NCBI GenBank assembly: GCA_029531795.1
Contig: JAPEIS010000010.1
Span: 1,984,001-2,048,000, forward strand
DNA: 64,000 nt
From: Sclerotinia nivalis
Lineage: Eukaryota; Ascomycota; Leotiomycetes; Helotiales; Sclerotiniaceae
Direction: 5' to 3'
A program made the position numbers and the translations under genes. Of the stretch, positions 11,248 to 22,700 are shown in pieces. Position 1 is the first letter of the stretch. Each line of letters starts with the position of its first letter. Below the pieces are notes generated by a model, which was not told the origin of the DNA, made no database searches, and saw only the letters and a list, made by a program, of their open reading frames with translations.

Positions 11248-11796
11248 TCAAAGACTCATGTCTTCACTTCTTCTCTCGCAACTCTTCGATCTGCTCTCCT
11301 TCAATTCTCGTTCTGTATCCATCAATCGTGTTTGAACCCATTTCCTATATCTAAGATCACCCCTGACACTTTCGCAATTGAGTAAATCCGTCAAGGTAGT
11401 CTTGATTTGTTGATTCACATCCTTTAGTTTTTGTTCATCTTCTTCGATTTCTTCAACTACCGTTTCATCAACCACAGCTGGCAGGGAGTTAATTCTATTC
11501 TCGCGGTGAAAATGTTGCATGTAACCGAAAGAAGATGGAAGACTGCCTCTACGGGCACGAGTGGCTGTCATAGGTGCGCTGAGAGGTGATAGAGGTGTGT
11601 CGCTAGCATTGCTGCTGTCTGATGAGACAGAAGAGTTGCGATGGCGATCGGGGAATGCTGTGGGACTATCCTGGAAAGCAGCAGTGACTTGGTTGAGGTG
11701 TTTCTGGAGAGCATCATGTTGAGAGTGAAGAAGCAGATATTTCTGCAGAGCAAATGCTCTTTCCGGTGACTTTTGCGTTGGGTTCAAGGCTGTCAT
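11248..11796 (-). CDS. Conserved-looking fungal protein of unknown function, coiled-coil C-terminus
   Basis: A single exon encodes 182 residues from ATG at 11796-11794. Residues 1-45 are helical and charged (AFALQKYLLLHSQHDALQKH). Residues 50-95 are a Ser-rich disordered linker with SSVSSDSSNASDTPLSPLS, a likely phosphorylation target. Residues 112-175 are a predicted coiled coil (VEEIEEDEQKLKDVNQQIKT) that ends in Arg/Glu-rich sequence. No signal peptide, membrane helix or catalytic motif is seen. The frame is clean, codon use is normal, and the sequence does not look like chance DNA. I do not recognise the family. A structural or adaptor role would fit the coiled coil but is inference. Confidence 0.7.
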   Translation of the reverse strand: MTALNPTQKSPERAFALQKYLLLHSQHDALQKHLNQVTAAFQDSPTAFPDRHRNSSVSSDSSNASDTPLSPLSAPMTATRARRGSLPSSFGYMQHFHRENRINSLPAVVDETVVEEIEEDEQKLKDVNQQIKTTLTDLLNCESVRGDLRYRKWVQTRLMDTERELKESRSKSCERRSEDMSL

Positions 11797-13305
11797 TCTG
11801 TGTCTATGATTATGTGGTTGAGGTTTTGATGTCTCTTATGGGTTTAGATTTGTGTTGAGGTTTGTGCACTCGATAGTGGAATGATATTGAGTTTGGCTTG
11901 CCGAAAGGGTAAGAGAGGACGATCGACTATTCTGCAATTGGATAGCTAAAAGTAAAATATTGAGTCAATGATCCAGTTCCAGTTTGGAGAAAACCTCGAG
12001 TGAATCGATAGCAACATATATTAAAAACATTCTGACGTGACGTAACCGTGTCGTTATGCAACTTCCAATTAAAACATCGCCCGGAACAAACCTCCGTGGG
12101 AATCACTATATCTTTGTATTCTTCCTCTATCCACACTACCGTGGCACCCACTCTCCAATAATATAAAGGTGGCAAGAAAAAAGGAGACACCAGCAAAGAT
12201 TTGCATGTTTTAAGAGATCTTATTTACCTTTATTTCATTTGACCTAATCCACGGATTCTAAACCAATGATAATGAAATAGAATGATAACTCCGGACCACA
12301 TGCACCGCCACATATATTTTCTTTGGAAGTTTTTGGTGTGGCGTCATTTGATTTGAGGTCAAAGATAACAAGTTTTTGAGTTTTTTGTTGCCTTGTTTCG
12401 CCTTGGCGGTGGATATGGGTACGCACGCACGATGATCAGTTACCCATTTTTTTTGTTCTCTTTACCGAAGATGGTTATTTTGCCCTGGCATATGATCGGT
12501 CCCCATTTCCGGAACAAGTGGTCCTGGTAATTTTAGAAAATGCCTGATGTTGCACACTTTATACAAAGGATTTACGGCGACACGTAGTGAATATGTAAGA
12601 GATCGATCGATCGCAATGTGAGGTCATTGAACGTTCTAGTTCCTCCTTCGCGTTATCTTGATTGTCGGTGTGTCGCTTGGATATCATTCAGGAATCAGGT
12701 GCATGCAGACCTAGAAAATCCTTCTAACAAAATACTTATGATGTACATTTAGGAAAAATCGGAGAAATCAAATAGATATGCCGTATGATGTGTGCCTAGA
12801 TAGATGGTCTAGATATCAGATAAAAAATCGGAAGTTCACTGATTCGAGACTTCGCATATGTTTGGACACTTTTCAATAGTTCTTTTTACGAGTAAAACCG
12901 TTGAAGTTTACCCCGGAGGAAAGAGACAATGGCGAAAGGTAAATTCTAGATGATTCTTTAAGGACTAGTGGTTTAGGGCTGTAAACAGTCTTGAGTCACC
13001 TCTAGGTACGTGATTAAGTTTGGAAACATTGAACCCCTCTTTCGCGGGTATCACCAAAACTGCAAAGAATTAAAGTTCATCGATGAAGTTCAGGGATGTG
13101 ATTGTAGCTTCTTTATTTGCTTTTGTTCCATTTTGGGGCTTGGCCCGTTAGGCACCGTGCGTTCGATAAGCTCTATTTTCAGTGCTAAACATCTAACCAT
13201 CTAGCCAACTCCAGCTCTCGAAAACGGCTAACATAGCCTGATAGTCCCGAAGCTCTTAAATTGAGCTAGACCTTATTAAATACGTACTAAACATTGCAAT
13301 CCTCT
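11797..13305. other. Intergenic region, nothing recognised
   Basis: 1.5 kb without a credible gene. GATCGATCGATCG around 12602-12613 is a short simple repeat. The open frames at 11927-12196, 12244-12426 and 13010-13204 look like chance frames. Confidence 0.5.
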
Positions 13306-15819
13306 TTAATCATCCTCTATATCCTCTGCAAGCGTCATGCCATAACCACTAGTCTGCTTCTTGGGCATAGTCCTATCAGGAGATGAGGACTGTGCGTTTG
13401 CTCTCAATCCAACGAACGGTTGAGGCTTTGTGAAGACGACTTTTGTTGTGTCCCTAGGAAAGACCCCCTCTGATACATCGATTTGGGAACCTGGGACGGC
13501 GATCATAGAAACCGATTCTGGCTCTGAAGATGACCAGTCATCATGACTTGAGGGTTTCAAGTTGGTTGCATCGTCACCTTGCTGGGGATTGTGCCAAAGG
13601 CCATGATTGCGGACTGGAGCAGTATATCTAGGTTGCGATTGGATTTCGGAGTCGATAGAATTGTGCACAATTGTTGAGATCGTTGGTGATGGTTTCTTCC
13701 TTCGGTTTTCATGTACCACGGGTGAACGACTGGCAGTCATATCGGAATATACACCTCTAGAAGGCTTGCACCGATTGCTCACCGGTCTAGTCCTAGTGGA
13801 TGTAGTCCTGTTGAGTAATACCTCCTCCTCCTCGTCTCCACTATCTTTGTCAAAAATAAACTTCATCCAGAGCTTATTTTGGTCTGTTCCCTTCTCAAGA
13901 GCTTTGGCAGGGCAATTATCTCTCCCATCAAGCCTGTGGCTTGATTTCGACGGCATAACCTCGTCGTACTGTAGAAGAATCTTCTCTGGCTCAGCATTTT
14001 GTCTAGCAGTAGTAGTGCTCCGCTGGAGATAGGAAATATTGGACGGTGAACGATCAGTAGTCTTGCGCTGACAAGGTTCGATGATACTAGGAGTTGAGTT
14101 CTGAGGAGGGTCCCAAGCAATGCTTGAAGATGTTCTCTGTGAAGATTGAGCATATTGTGGTTCAATCGAGACATGGTCTTCGTCCATGTATTGATCAGAA
14201 GAGATTACTCCTGCACCACCTACAGGCTCGCAACAATCAGATGAGAGGGACTGGTCATAGAAGTCCGAACTGTGTGATATATCATTGTGCGATATACGGT
14301 TGGCGTTTTCTGGATGGGATATATCTTTGTTATATCGTATTGTAGACTCTTTCTGTATCAGCGAACTCTCCCAGCCTTCCCAGGACTCGGCATGCTGATA
14401 TTGTCCACCTGAATCCTCATTGTCGAATCTTGACGCACTAAAAAGGTCCTCATGGGAGGTTGGAATTGCGCTTATTCCCGGGCTTATTGATACCATTCGG
14501 TCCTCTGAGTTTCCTTCTCTTTGAAAATCATAGGTATAATATTCTGTACCTTGTGTGGAAGGCGCCATCCATGTCTTCCACAACTCATCTTCCATAACTC
14601 GAGCTTCAGAAATGTCACCTTCTACTTCTCCAACCTGTGCAAGCATACTGCTGTTGCACTTAGGTGAGCTTATATGGAGAACTAGATGCTTTGTAGGACG
14701 AGTCGGCATTGGTTGTTTCATACTGGTATCGCAACTCGATCTGATAGCTGTGCGAGGAAATGGGGAATCTTTACCTCCAAGCTCATCTTGGATTACGCTC
14801 GATAAATTACTCATTGCAGAATCTCGATGTCCTCCACTGCCATATGTTTTTGTTTCGAAAGCGGAAAGATTTCTATCACTATTCAAATCCTTCCGGTCCT
14901 CGATGATATAATCATCGTCTAGCAACATATCATCCGATGACGATATTTGATGCCTCATACGCGATGTAAATTGGCGATTGACTTTGTTTGGTTGCGAGCT
15001 GGAACTTATGCCCGGTGGGACGACCCTATCACCAATGGAAATCCTAACATCATTTTTTGACATCCCTTCTCGTGTATGACCCTCTTCTTCTTGACGGATT
15101 CGAATCTTCCTTGCCGCAAATGGCGAGCTGATTCTTGTTTGAAGTTTGGAATATCTTGCTCTATGTCCATCTGTAATTTTTCTTCTTTTTCCAATGTCTG
15201 GGTCATTTTTTGGGCCGTTGACCTTCAGCTGTGGTGGACGACGAAGGCTTAAGCCAACCCAGTCTTTTTGACTCAATAATTTTCGTACCTTCTCTTCTAT
15301 AGATTTTTCACTTGGTTCTTGCAACTCATAGTTTTGCGGAATGTCTCTAGCTGCTGAGGATGCAATATGTTCGCGCTTGATTCTTAAAGGTGGAGGGGTC
15401 GCATTGTATAAATCATCATCAGGTTTTGAACTTCTTTGAATGATCTCAACCGACGAAGAACGAGCATTCGCACGTATGTCTTGAGGCTCTCTCTGTAGCA
15501 AATGAGATGTAGAATATTCGTTGTATTCTTTGCGATCATCCCAGCGTCCAGGCCTAATTTCACTTCTCTCCATTTCCTGTCTCGGAGTATGCTCATGATT
15601 CCTCATTGAATTGGCATGATCCTTAGACGATTGTCCTTGTGACTGACCAACCGGAATTCTATCAAAGATCAACCATTGTTTAGGGGGATTTCTTTGACCA
15701 CCGCTTCGTAAGTTGGCTCTCACTTTCGCGAAGTGCTCCTTTTGTCGATTGGTCAAGGCACCAGCACCACGGGAAGATTTTCCAGAATGCCTTTGCAGGC
15801 GTCCTCCTGTCCAATTCAT
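13306..15819 (-). CDS. Large disordered protein with conserved MNWTGG N-terminus, function unknown
   Basis: One uninterrupted exon encodes 837 residues starting MNWTGGRLQRHS at 15819. The start is well supported because an N-terminus of this form, followed by a basic helix (NRQKEHFAKVRANLR), recurs in fungal hypothetical proteins that I recall, although I cannot name them. The remainder is hydrophilic and disordered, rich in Ser, Asp, Arg and Gln. It has several basic clusters that could serve nuclear localisation (GKRRKITDGHRAR at about 210, ENRRKKPSP at about 705) and acidic patches (DSGDEEEEV at about 665). There is no membrane segment or known enzyme motif. The last residues, MTLAEDIEDD, form an acidic tail. 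A nuclear regulatory or scaffold role is plausible but unproven. Confidence 0.85.
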   Translation of the reverse strand: MNWTGGRLQRHSGKSSRGAGALTNRQKEHFAKVRANLRSGGQRNPPKQWLIFDRIPVGQSQGQSSKDHANSMRNHEHTPRQEMERSEIRPGRWDDRKEYNEYSTSHLLQREPQDIRANARSSSVEIIQRSSKPDDDLYNATPPPLRIKREHIASSAARDIPQNYELQEPSEKSIEEKVRKLLSQKDWVGLSLRRPPQLKVNGPKNDPDIGKRRKITDGHRARYSKLQTRISSPFAARKIRIRQEEEGHTREGMSKNDVRISIGDRVVPPGISSSSQPNKVNRQFTSRMRHQISSSDDMLLDDDYIIEDRKDLNSDRNLSAFETKTYGSGGHRDSAMSNLSSVIQDELGGKDSPFPRTAIRSSCDTSMKQPMPTRPTKHLVLHISSPKCNSSMLAQVGEVEGDISEARVMEDELWKTWMAPSTQGTEYYTYDFQREGNSEDRMVSISPGISAIPTSHEDLFSASRFDNEDSGGQYQHAESWEGWESSLIQKESTIRYNKDISHPENANRISHNDISHSSDFYDQSLSSDCCEPVGGAGVISSDQYMDEDHVSIEPQYAQSSQRTSSSIAWDPPQNSTPSIIEPCQRKTTDRSPSNISYLQRSTTTARQNAEPEKILLQYDEVMPSKSSHRLDGRDNCPAKALEKGTDQNKLWMKFIFDKDSGDEEEEVLLNRTTSTRTRPVSNRCKPSRGVYSDMTASRSPVVHENRRKKPSPTISTIVHNSIDSEIQSQPRYTAPVRNHGLWHNPQQGDDATNLKPSSHDDWSSSEPESVSMIAVPGSQIDVSEGVFPRDTTKVVFTKPQPFVGLRANAQSSSPDRTMPKKQTSGYGMTLAEDIEDD

Positions 15820-17356
15820 TTTAATGATACTCGTGTATGAGGCACCTATTCAAATTCAAATGATATTTGATATGGCATATGACATATGAATGTTGTAATT
15901 ATATTTGGATGAAAGTGAGGTTGTAGGTAAATGATGTGTGTTGATGTTTGGGGGAAGGGAGAAGCGAGAAGGAATCCGACGACAGTAGGGTGGGGTACGA
16001 GGTATTCACTTCACTTCCAAGTACACATATCATAACTACCTACTCGATGAAATTTCTCAAACCGCTCATATACTTCTCTAAGGTTATATTTGTCAAGAAA
16101 GTTTTATGATTTATCTTCGCTTATTCTTGTGAAGTCCCTTATACCACAGCATCGCCCCATACAAATTGAGCTGGACCGAGCCAAAGTACACAGAATTGGA
16201 CAGATTTCTTATGCCACTTTCTGTCTTTATTTCCCCCATCGTTGAAACCGAAGATGCGTCGGAATCCTTGCCACCCATAATGGCACTTATTAGCTTTGAG
16301 GCGGTTGAACTTTCCTTACCTTTTTCGGCATGCGAAGGTCCAATTGTTCCATTTTGTACCGGACGAATCGATACCGCCGAGGCTGGTGTGTCTGGTGTCA
16401 CTGAGCCTGATCAAGATTTGGCAACGCGCACTGCAATTATCAAATAAATGGACCTATAACTGACAATAGCGGTAAAGCAACGTTGGTAGTCAAGATCCTT
16501 TTCTGTGTTACAATAAAGTCATGGCTTGAGTTGGCTTCACTAGCTGGATGGAATAAACCTTTCCCAAATCGACCTATATTGACCACCCACGATCCCATCC
16601 TGTTCAACTCTACCAATATCGCCTTCATTGGACTCAGCCACGAATGAGATTATGGGTAATACACGGCATTCAGTAAGAATGACGGCTTTCACATCTTCGA
16701 CCATGACATCTTAAGTTTTATGGACTTTAAATTTTGAAGTTTGTCTTCTTCTCCTCCGCCCATTAATGACGGAAGCGCAATCGAAGAATAACTGATTCCA
16801 ATAGCCAGGTACAGAAACATCGAAACCGAAGCAATCAAGCAAAGGCATTAGCAATCAAGTCAGACAGGGCTTGGCCTCACGAGATATACGGAATGTGAAA
16901 GCCAAAATTGAAAATCTAGTTGTCTGTGGGATGAGAGCTATATTAGCTGCACAATAAAAAGAACAAATGGCTCCGAGATATTTCATCATAGATTTGTGAC
17001 TGTGCTTGCCCTCGGCATTTCTTCTTGCCCATCATAATCTGTAACTGTGCCTCATTCATCATAGCCTTCCCGCAAGGCTGCACAAACCCCAATCTCGGGC
17101 CAAGACAAACCCCTGTATAAACCCTGCATATACCACGCACGAACCACATGTCTCAGAATCAGACCCGCAAACAAACCATCCAGGAACCACGCGGCTGAGC
17201 TATTCCTCCCAATTCTCGTATCACATAGCAATATCAATATCACCGTCAACAAAGTACAAATAACCAACAATCATTAAACAAATGAGCTACGATATGTGAA
17301 CTTAAGGTTCATATCATCTCGCACTGGCATCTTCAATAGATATCCCACTTGAAATA
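15820..17356 (-). other. Intergenic, with unassigned minus-strand coding traces at 16111-17270
   Basis: Several minus-strand segments look coding but do not join into one clear gene. They are 17270-17052 (hydrophobic start, then GLSWPEIGVCAALREGYDE), about 16840-16690 (SMFLYLAIGISYSSIALPS, a likely membrane helix, then a charged loop), 16704-16540 (VILTECRVLPIISFVAESNE...QYRSIWERF), and 16401-16111 (Ser/Lys-rich, ending NLYGAMLWYKGLHKNKRR). No ATG opens the last block, and simple GT-AG joins leave frame conflicts. It could be a multi-exon membrane-protein gene that I cannot resolve, or a decayed one. The family is not recognised. Confidence 0.3.
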
Positions 17357-19142
17357 ATGGCGTCGTCTACAGCCGAAGAACCTCTCTTGTCGAACCAGTC
17401 TGGTGAGGAAGAGGAGGAGAATGAAGTAGATGAAGATGTCTCATTACTTCTCGAGAAGAATTTGAGTAAACCGGGGTTATTTGTTTGGTTGCTTACCTTT
17501 TCGGCTGGGATTAGCGGGCTGTTGTTTGGATGTATGGTTTCCTCCATCTTCTTAGACTCTACTCCCGAATCTCCATCTAGAAACATCAAAGCTAATAACA
17601 TACAAACCAGACGATACAGGCGTAATATCCTCCACGCTAATAAGCCTCCACACCTCTCTCGGCCGTCCCCTAACAACCCTCGACAAATCCCTAATAACAT
17701 CCTGCACCTCCCTCTTCGCACTCCTCATCTCTCCTCTCTCGGGCGTGCTCGCCTCCTCCCTCGGTCGCAAACGCGTCATTCTCCTCGCAGACCTAGCATT
17801 TGTGCTCGGCGCACTAATCCAGGCATTCACAACCACAGTATGGGGCATGATTCTCGGAAGAAGTATTGTGGGACTCGCGGTCGGAGCAGGAAGTTTCGTG
17901 GCTCCGTTGTATATAAGTGAATTGGCGCCTAGTATGTGGAGAGGTAGATTGGTGGTGTTGAATGTGTTGTTTATTACGTTGGGACAGGTCGTGGCTTATA
18001 TTGTGGGCTGGGCGTTTGTGGAATGGGGGACTTTGGAGACGGGGTGGAGGTGGATGGTTGGGTTGGGAGCGCTGCCGGCCCTGGTGCAGATTTTGGTTAT
18101 GTTGTTTATGCCTGAGACGCCGAGGTGGTTGGTACAGGTTGGGAGGGTGGATGAGGGGAGAAGTGTTTTGAATAAAGTTTTTGGGACCGGGTCGGGGATG
18201 CAGAAGGTGGTAGATGCGGTTTTGAAGGGGATTGTGAGGGAAGTCAGAGAGGAAGATGAGGCGAAGAGGTTAAGAGGCATGGCGAGGAAGAATAAGGGGT
18301 CCGAAGATTCCTGGATAAGTGATGCGAAAGATAGTTGGGAGGAATTAATAGGAGTTGGAGGAAATAGGAGAGCCTTGATAATTGCTTGTCTATTGCAAGG
18401 TCTGCAACAACTATGCGGCTTCGTAAGTACATTTTTCCAATTCGACAGAAAACCCCAACTGATACAAGTCTCACAGAACTCCCTAATGTACTTCAGCGCC
18501 ACAATCTTCACCATCCTCGGATTTTCCTCCCCAACCCTCACATCTCTCTCCGTCGCCCTCACAAACTTCATCCTAACCTGCGCCGCTCTCCTGCTCATCG
18601 ACCGTATCGGCCGTCGCCGCATCCTCCTAATCTCAATCCCCATAATGATCCTCGGACTCCTCCTCTGCTCCATCGGTTTCCACTTCATGGATCTCCCCTC
18701 CATTCTCTCCACCAGCACCTCCCCTCCCCCACCCAGCACCTCCACAAACCCCCCATCCCGCCTCCCTCCCCTCCTAATCCTCCTCTCCATAACCCTCTAC
18801 ACCGCCTCCTTCGCTCTCGGCCTCGGAAACGTCCCTTGGATGCAATCCGAGCTCTTCCCCCTCTCCGTCCGCTCCCTCGGCTCCTCCCTCTCCACTTGTA
18901 CAAATTGGTCTGCGAATTTCATAATCGGACTTACCTTTCTCCCTATGATGGAATTTTTGACCCCGCAATGGACCTTTGTTGTCTATGCGGGGGTTTGTGC
19001 GGCCGGTTGGGTTGCGGTTTGGTGCGTGTATCCTGAGACGAGGGGTTTGGGGTTGGAGGAGGTGGGGATGCTGTTGAGGGATGGGTGGGGGGTTAGGGGA
19101 CGGGAACAAGGACGGGGCAGGAGAGAGGAGAGAGGGGATTAG
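17357..19142 (+). CDS. MFS sugar transporter (myo-inositol/hexose transporter type)
   Basis: Three exons, 17357-17531, 17611-18422 and 18477-19142, give about 550 residues. Intron 1 has a GCTAATAAC branch point and rejoins GY-DTGVISS, the first-helix motif of sugar porters. Intron 2 (54 nt) splits CGF from NSLMYFS. Family signatures are GRKRVILLAD after helix 2, R-x-GRR motif DRIGRRRILL, PETPRWLV at the end of helix 6, and PETRGLGLEE at the C-terminus, with 12 predicted membrane helices. The acidic N-terminus and these motifs fit the Itr1-type inositol/proton symporters, but substrate cannot be read from sequence. A Pro/Ser-rich loop (about residues 415-430) between helices 9 and 10 is unusual for the family. 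Codon choice in exon 3 is C-rich while exon 2 is G-rich, an odd composition switch. Confidence 0.88.
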
Positions 19143-19782
19143 ATGGATGGGTTAGATGGGATTTTGTAAATAGATGGGTTGAGAGGTTTGGCGTTTCATG
19201 GGTAGGATGTAATATTTATTGCAGACCGCGGGACATAGAATAGACAATAAATACACCCACTTAACAATACCATAACTCCAACCATCCATAGCAACAAATT
19301 CCATTTAGAAATCATGATTACATAAATTACCAAAAACCCATGATTTTGATCATTCTCATCATCATAATATTATCCACTTAATAACTAAGCAAACAATACC
19401 CACTCATAGATACTTCCCACACCCTTGCCTATGTTTATTTATATTTGATTATGCTCATGATCTGAATTCCCTGAAAGCTTAAAGCTACCTAGCTAGCTAT
19501 CTGCTCCTTTCATCCAAATCCATCAATCTTTTCGAAAACCCATGTCATCCTCATCCTCATCCCCGCCACTTCCCCCCCAAAAAACTGTAGCAAAATCCCC
19601 ACGCAGTAGATATAGACGGACAAATAGGTATATCCTCTTCTTCTCGCACGCACTAATGCAAGGAAGCAAGTAAAGCGCACATGACGCCTATACCAGCCAA
19701 TTATATGTGTGTATAATTCTTCATCTCAACTATCTTACTCCATCAAGAAATTCATCTTCGGATAGGAGGTCTACCTCTTCCT
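19143..19782. other. Convergent 3' intergenic region
   Basis: It is shared by the 3' ends of the MFS gene and the JmjC gene. An AT-rich core has AATAAA-like signals around 19246. If the JmjC protein ends in the alternative frame, its stop lies at about 19754, inside this region. Confidence 0.5.
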
Positions 19783-22700
19783 CTAGCTGCAACGGGTGAT
19801 TTCAATTGGCCTGTTAGAAACCGGTGATGCTTGAACATTTTTAACGGGTTTAACAGCAGGAATATCATCATCTGAACTCGACCAACCTTCCTCGTCCGAT
19901 TCTTCACTATAACTACCCCTTCTAGTATATTTTGATGGACTTGGATTTTTTGGCTCTACGTTGTCACTGTGTTCAGAATCTGACTCAGATTCAGATTCCA
20001 TGAGTCGGACTACTGTGGGACCCTTTTTCACTTGCTTGTTTTCGTTATTATCAAAACGTACAACTGTCGGTCCATCCTTAACTGGCTGTGCTGGAATACT
20101 TTTACCGCTCGAGGATGAAGTATGGGCATTTGAATTAAGAATAGGGGAAGTGACTTGTTTCGATGATTCCGCTTGGGCGCCTGCTGTTGGGTTAGCCAGC
20201 ATACCTGGGGTTCCATTGCGGCTTATGAATTGGTGACGTGAAGGTACAGCTGAAGATGCCCCAGAGATCGTCTTTGGCAGAGACGTTGCACCATGAGGAT
20301 ATGTACCATTAATTGGGGTGAGTAGTGGCGACTGATTGACAGAATTACCTGCCGTAAATGAGGTATCCTTGGCACTTGGCGTAGCTAATTGTTTTTGCTG
20401 TTGCTCAGCCGTCGTCTTTTGCTTTGATTGTTGCGAAACAATCTTGACCTTCTTTCCTTTGAGTGCAAGCTTCTCACGAAGTGAAAGAAACTGACTGGGT
20501 CTACCGATAATGGAATTAGAGCTACCGGGAGGCGGAGGCGATTTAGACGAGGATGGAGATCGTAACTCGGGCATTGGTTGAATAGGGCGTGGAGGAATTG
20601 GTGTATTTTGTGCCTTCTTCGGTGGTCGTCCTCTTCGCTTCTTGACAATCACTGGCTCCTCAATAGATGTATGGATAGAAGATTCTGCCAATTGTGCTTT
20701 TCCGGTTTTTGCTGCTTTGCCCTCATCATCAGGATCTTTGGCACCGTTCTCAATTGTCCGATCTTCATCTTCAGACTTCTCCGGGCTAACTGGACTGACG
20801 ACATTATCCGCATCATTACCGAAAAGACTACCATCGCTGATCTCATGGGTATAGTCGTTGGTAGCCTCCTCGGATTCGTTATCGAAGATACCAATGTGTG
20901 ATTTTGGCTCTATTGGCACTATGCTTTGGCGGGTCCGCCGTGTCTTCCTAGGTCGATCCTCAAAAGGATCATCGCTGTCTCCTTCGGCTCCACCTTCGTC
21001 GCCGGAAGCATCAGTGATAGCTTGACGAGTAGTCCTCGACTTCCTTTTTGATGGCGCATTATGACGCGAGGTTCTGGTTCTCGTGACTGGTAACTCAGAA
21101 GGATACTCTTCCTCATCATCCGCGCCTTCATTCCTTGAAAGCCAAGTAGACTTCCGAGAAGGTTTACCCGGCGCGGATTGCTTTGATGGGCCAGGTGACG
21201 CAGCCATATTGGAAGAAGCCGCTATTTTAGATGCTAGGCTCGGGCGACCACGCTTTTTCTTACCATTAGATACGGGTGTACTGCCAGCACTCTTTGTTGT
21301 CTGATCTTTAGTAATATAACCAAAAGCCTTTGCAGCGAGATCGACGTCATCGTTTTCCTGACCAATTGTGGGTATTAAGCTCTGTCGCAAAGTCAAATGT
21401 GGTTCTGCCTCTTCTTCTGAACTCAACAAATTTTCTACATCTGCTAATGATGGTTCAGTGTAATCTTGGCGTTTATTAACACGCGACGGACGATGCTCGG
21501 GTCGAGAAATACTCTCTGGTTTTATGTCTGTGACGATTGTGTTCTTAGGTTTAACTTTCATTTGACGCTTGGAAGTGAAGAATTCCACATCCTCTTCATC
21601 GTCCTCTGGAATGCCTTCGGAATTAAGGCGTTTCCTCTTTTTTGCTACACTGCGGAACTGATCAAGTGAAGCCAAAAGATCTGCAGGATTTACGGTTGCC
21701 GTTTCGTTTGGCTCTGAGTCGGATTTCGGAGAATCGTAGAGAATGCCGTCCATGCCAATTTCTGTCGGATAGTAATCCCCACCCATCATGCTAGCGGGTT
21801 CAGGTGTTTGAGGATTAGGTGGCGCTTGTCCTGTAGAAACCATAGGTGCTACTGGTGCTAAAAGTCTTGATGGATATTGTGCTGCTTCACTAGGACCATG
21901 CATTTCAGCATGATAGTTATCGTCCAGATCATGGTGTGCGTCAAGAGCTCCTAATTGCTGATGAAGCTGCCCCTCAATACTATATTCAGGAGCCTCCTGA
22001 GTCTGATTCCAAGCTGAATGAAATCCATTAGTCTGATTTTGGGGTGATTGATTTGTGTCATCACGAAGTGAAGGATCAATATCTGCCATGTTATTAAAGT
22101 GGTTATCCTCAGGATCGTCCTCACGAAAGAAAGCTTCCTCCCCATATCCAAGATAACTATTATCAGTAGTAGGCTCTTGTGCTTTTTCCTTTTCTGCCTT
22201 TTCTCTCAATCTTCTCATTCTTCCAGTTTCTTGAGGATCTGGCTGATTTCCATCTTCGTGTCTCAACCAGGGAAGATTTGTTTTCGCAAAGTCAACTAGA
22301 CTCTCAACGCTCCTGTAGTCAGCCACCTTCTTGGTATCGTGTCCAAGAAGTGTTCCTTTGGGAGTGTATGGTGTTTGCTTCGAATCTCTTCGACACCTTG
22401 CGCATGAGCACATCTTCAGACACTTTGGACACTCCCAATTTTCCATCTCCATCACCGTTTGAGGCATCAAGTCAAACGCTCTCCACAAAGTTCCATAGCA
22501 ATAGGATGAGGAACAGGTGGAGCAACGCGCGGATTGCCAATTCCAATGGTGATGACAGCAGATATGGCAAGCACTTGTCTTATTTTTTGTGGCCTGTACT
22601 CTACCTCTTCTAGAAGGCTTTCTGTACGGCTTCTTCAAACGTCCTTCATCATCAACTTCTGGCTCAATGTCTGATTCGCCATCTAATGGCTCAATTACAT

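Noticed and set aside
17357..17920. 187-codon continuous ORF at the start of the MFS gene
   Set aside because: Its second half is frame-shifted read-through of intron 1 and exon 2 (Arg/Pro/His-rich); splicing 17532-17610 restores the transporter frame.
17996..18790. 264-codon minus-strand ORF
   Set aside because: Antisense shadow of the MFS transporter exons, rich in Arg and Gly with no domain.
18386..19036. 216-codon plus-strand ORF
   Set aside because: Out-of-frame reading of transporter exon 3, dominated by Pro/His/Leu from C-rich codons.
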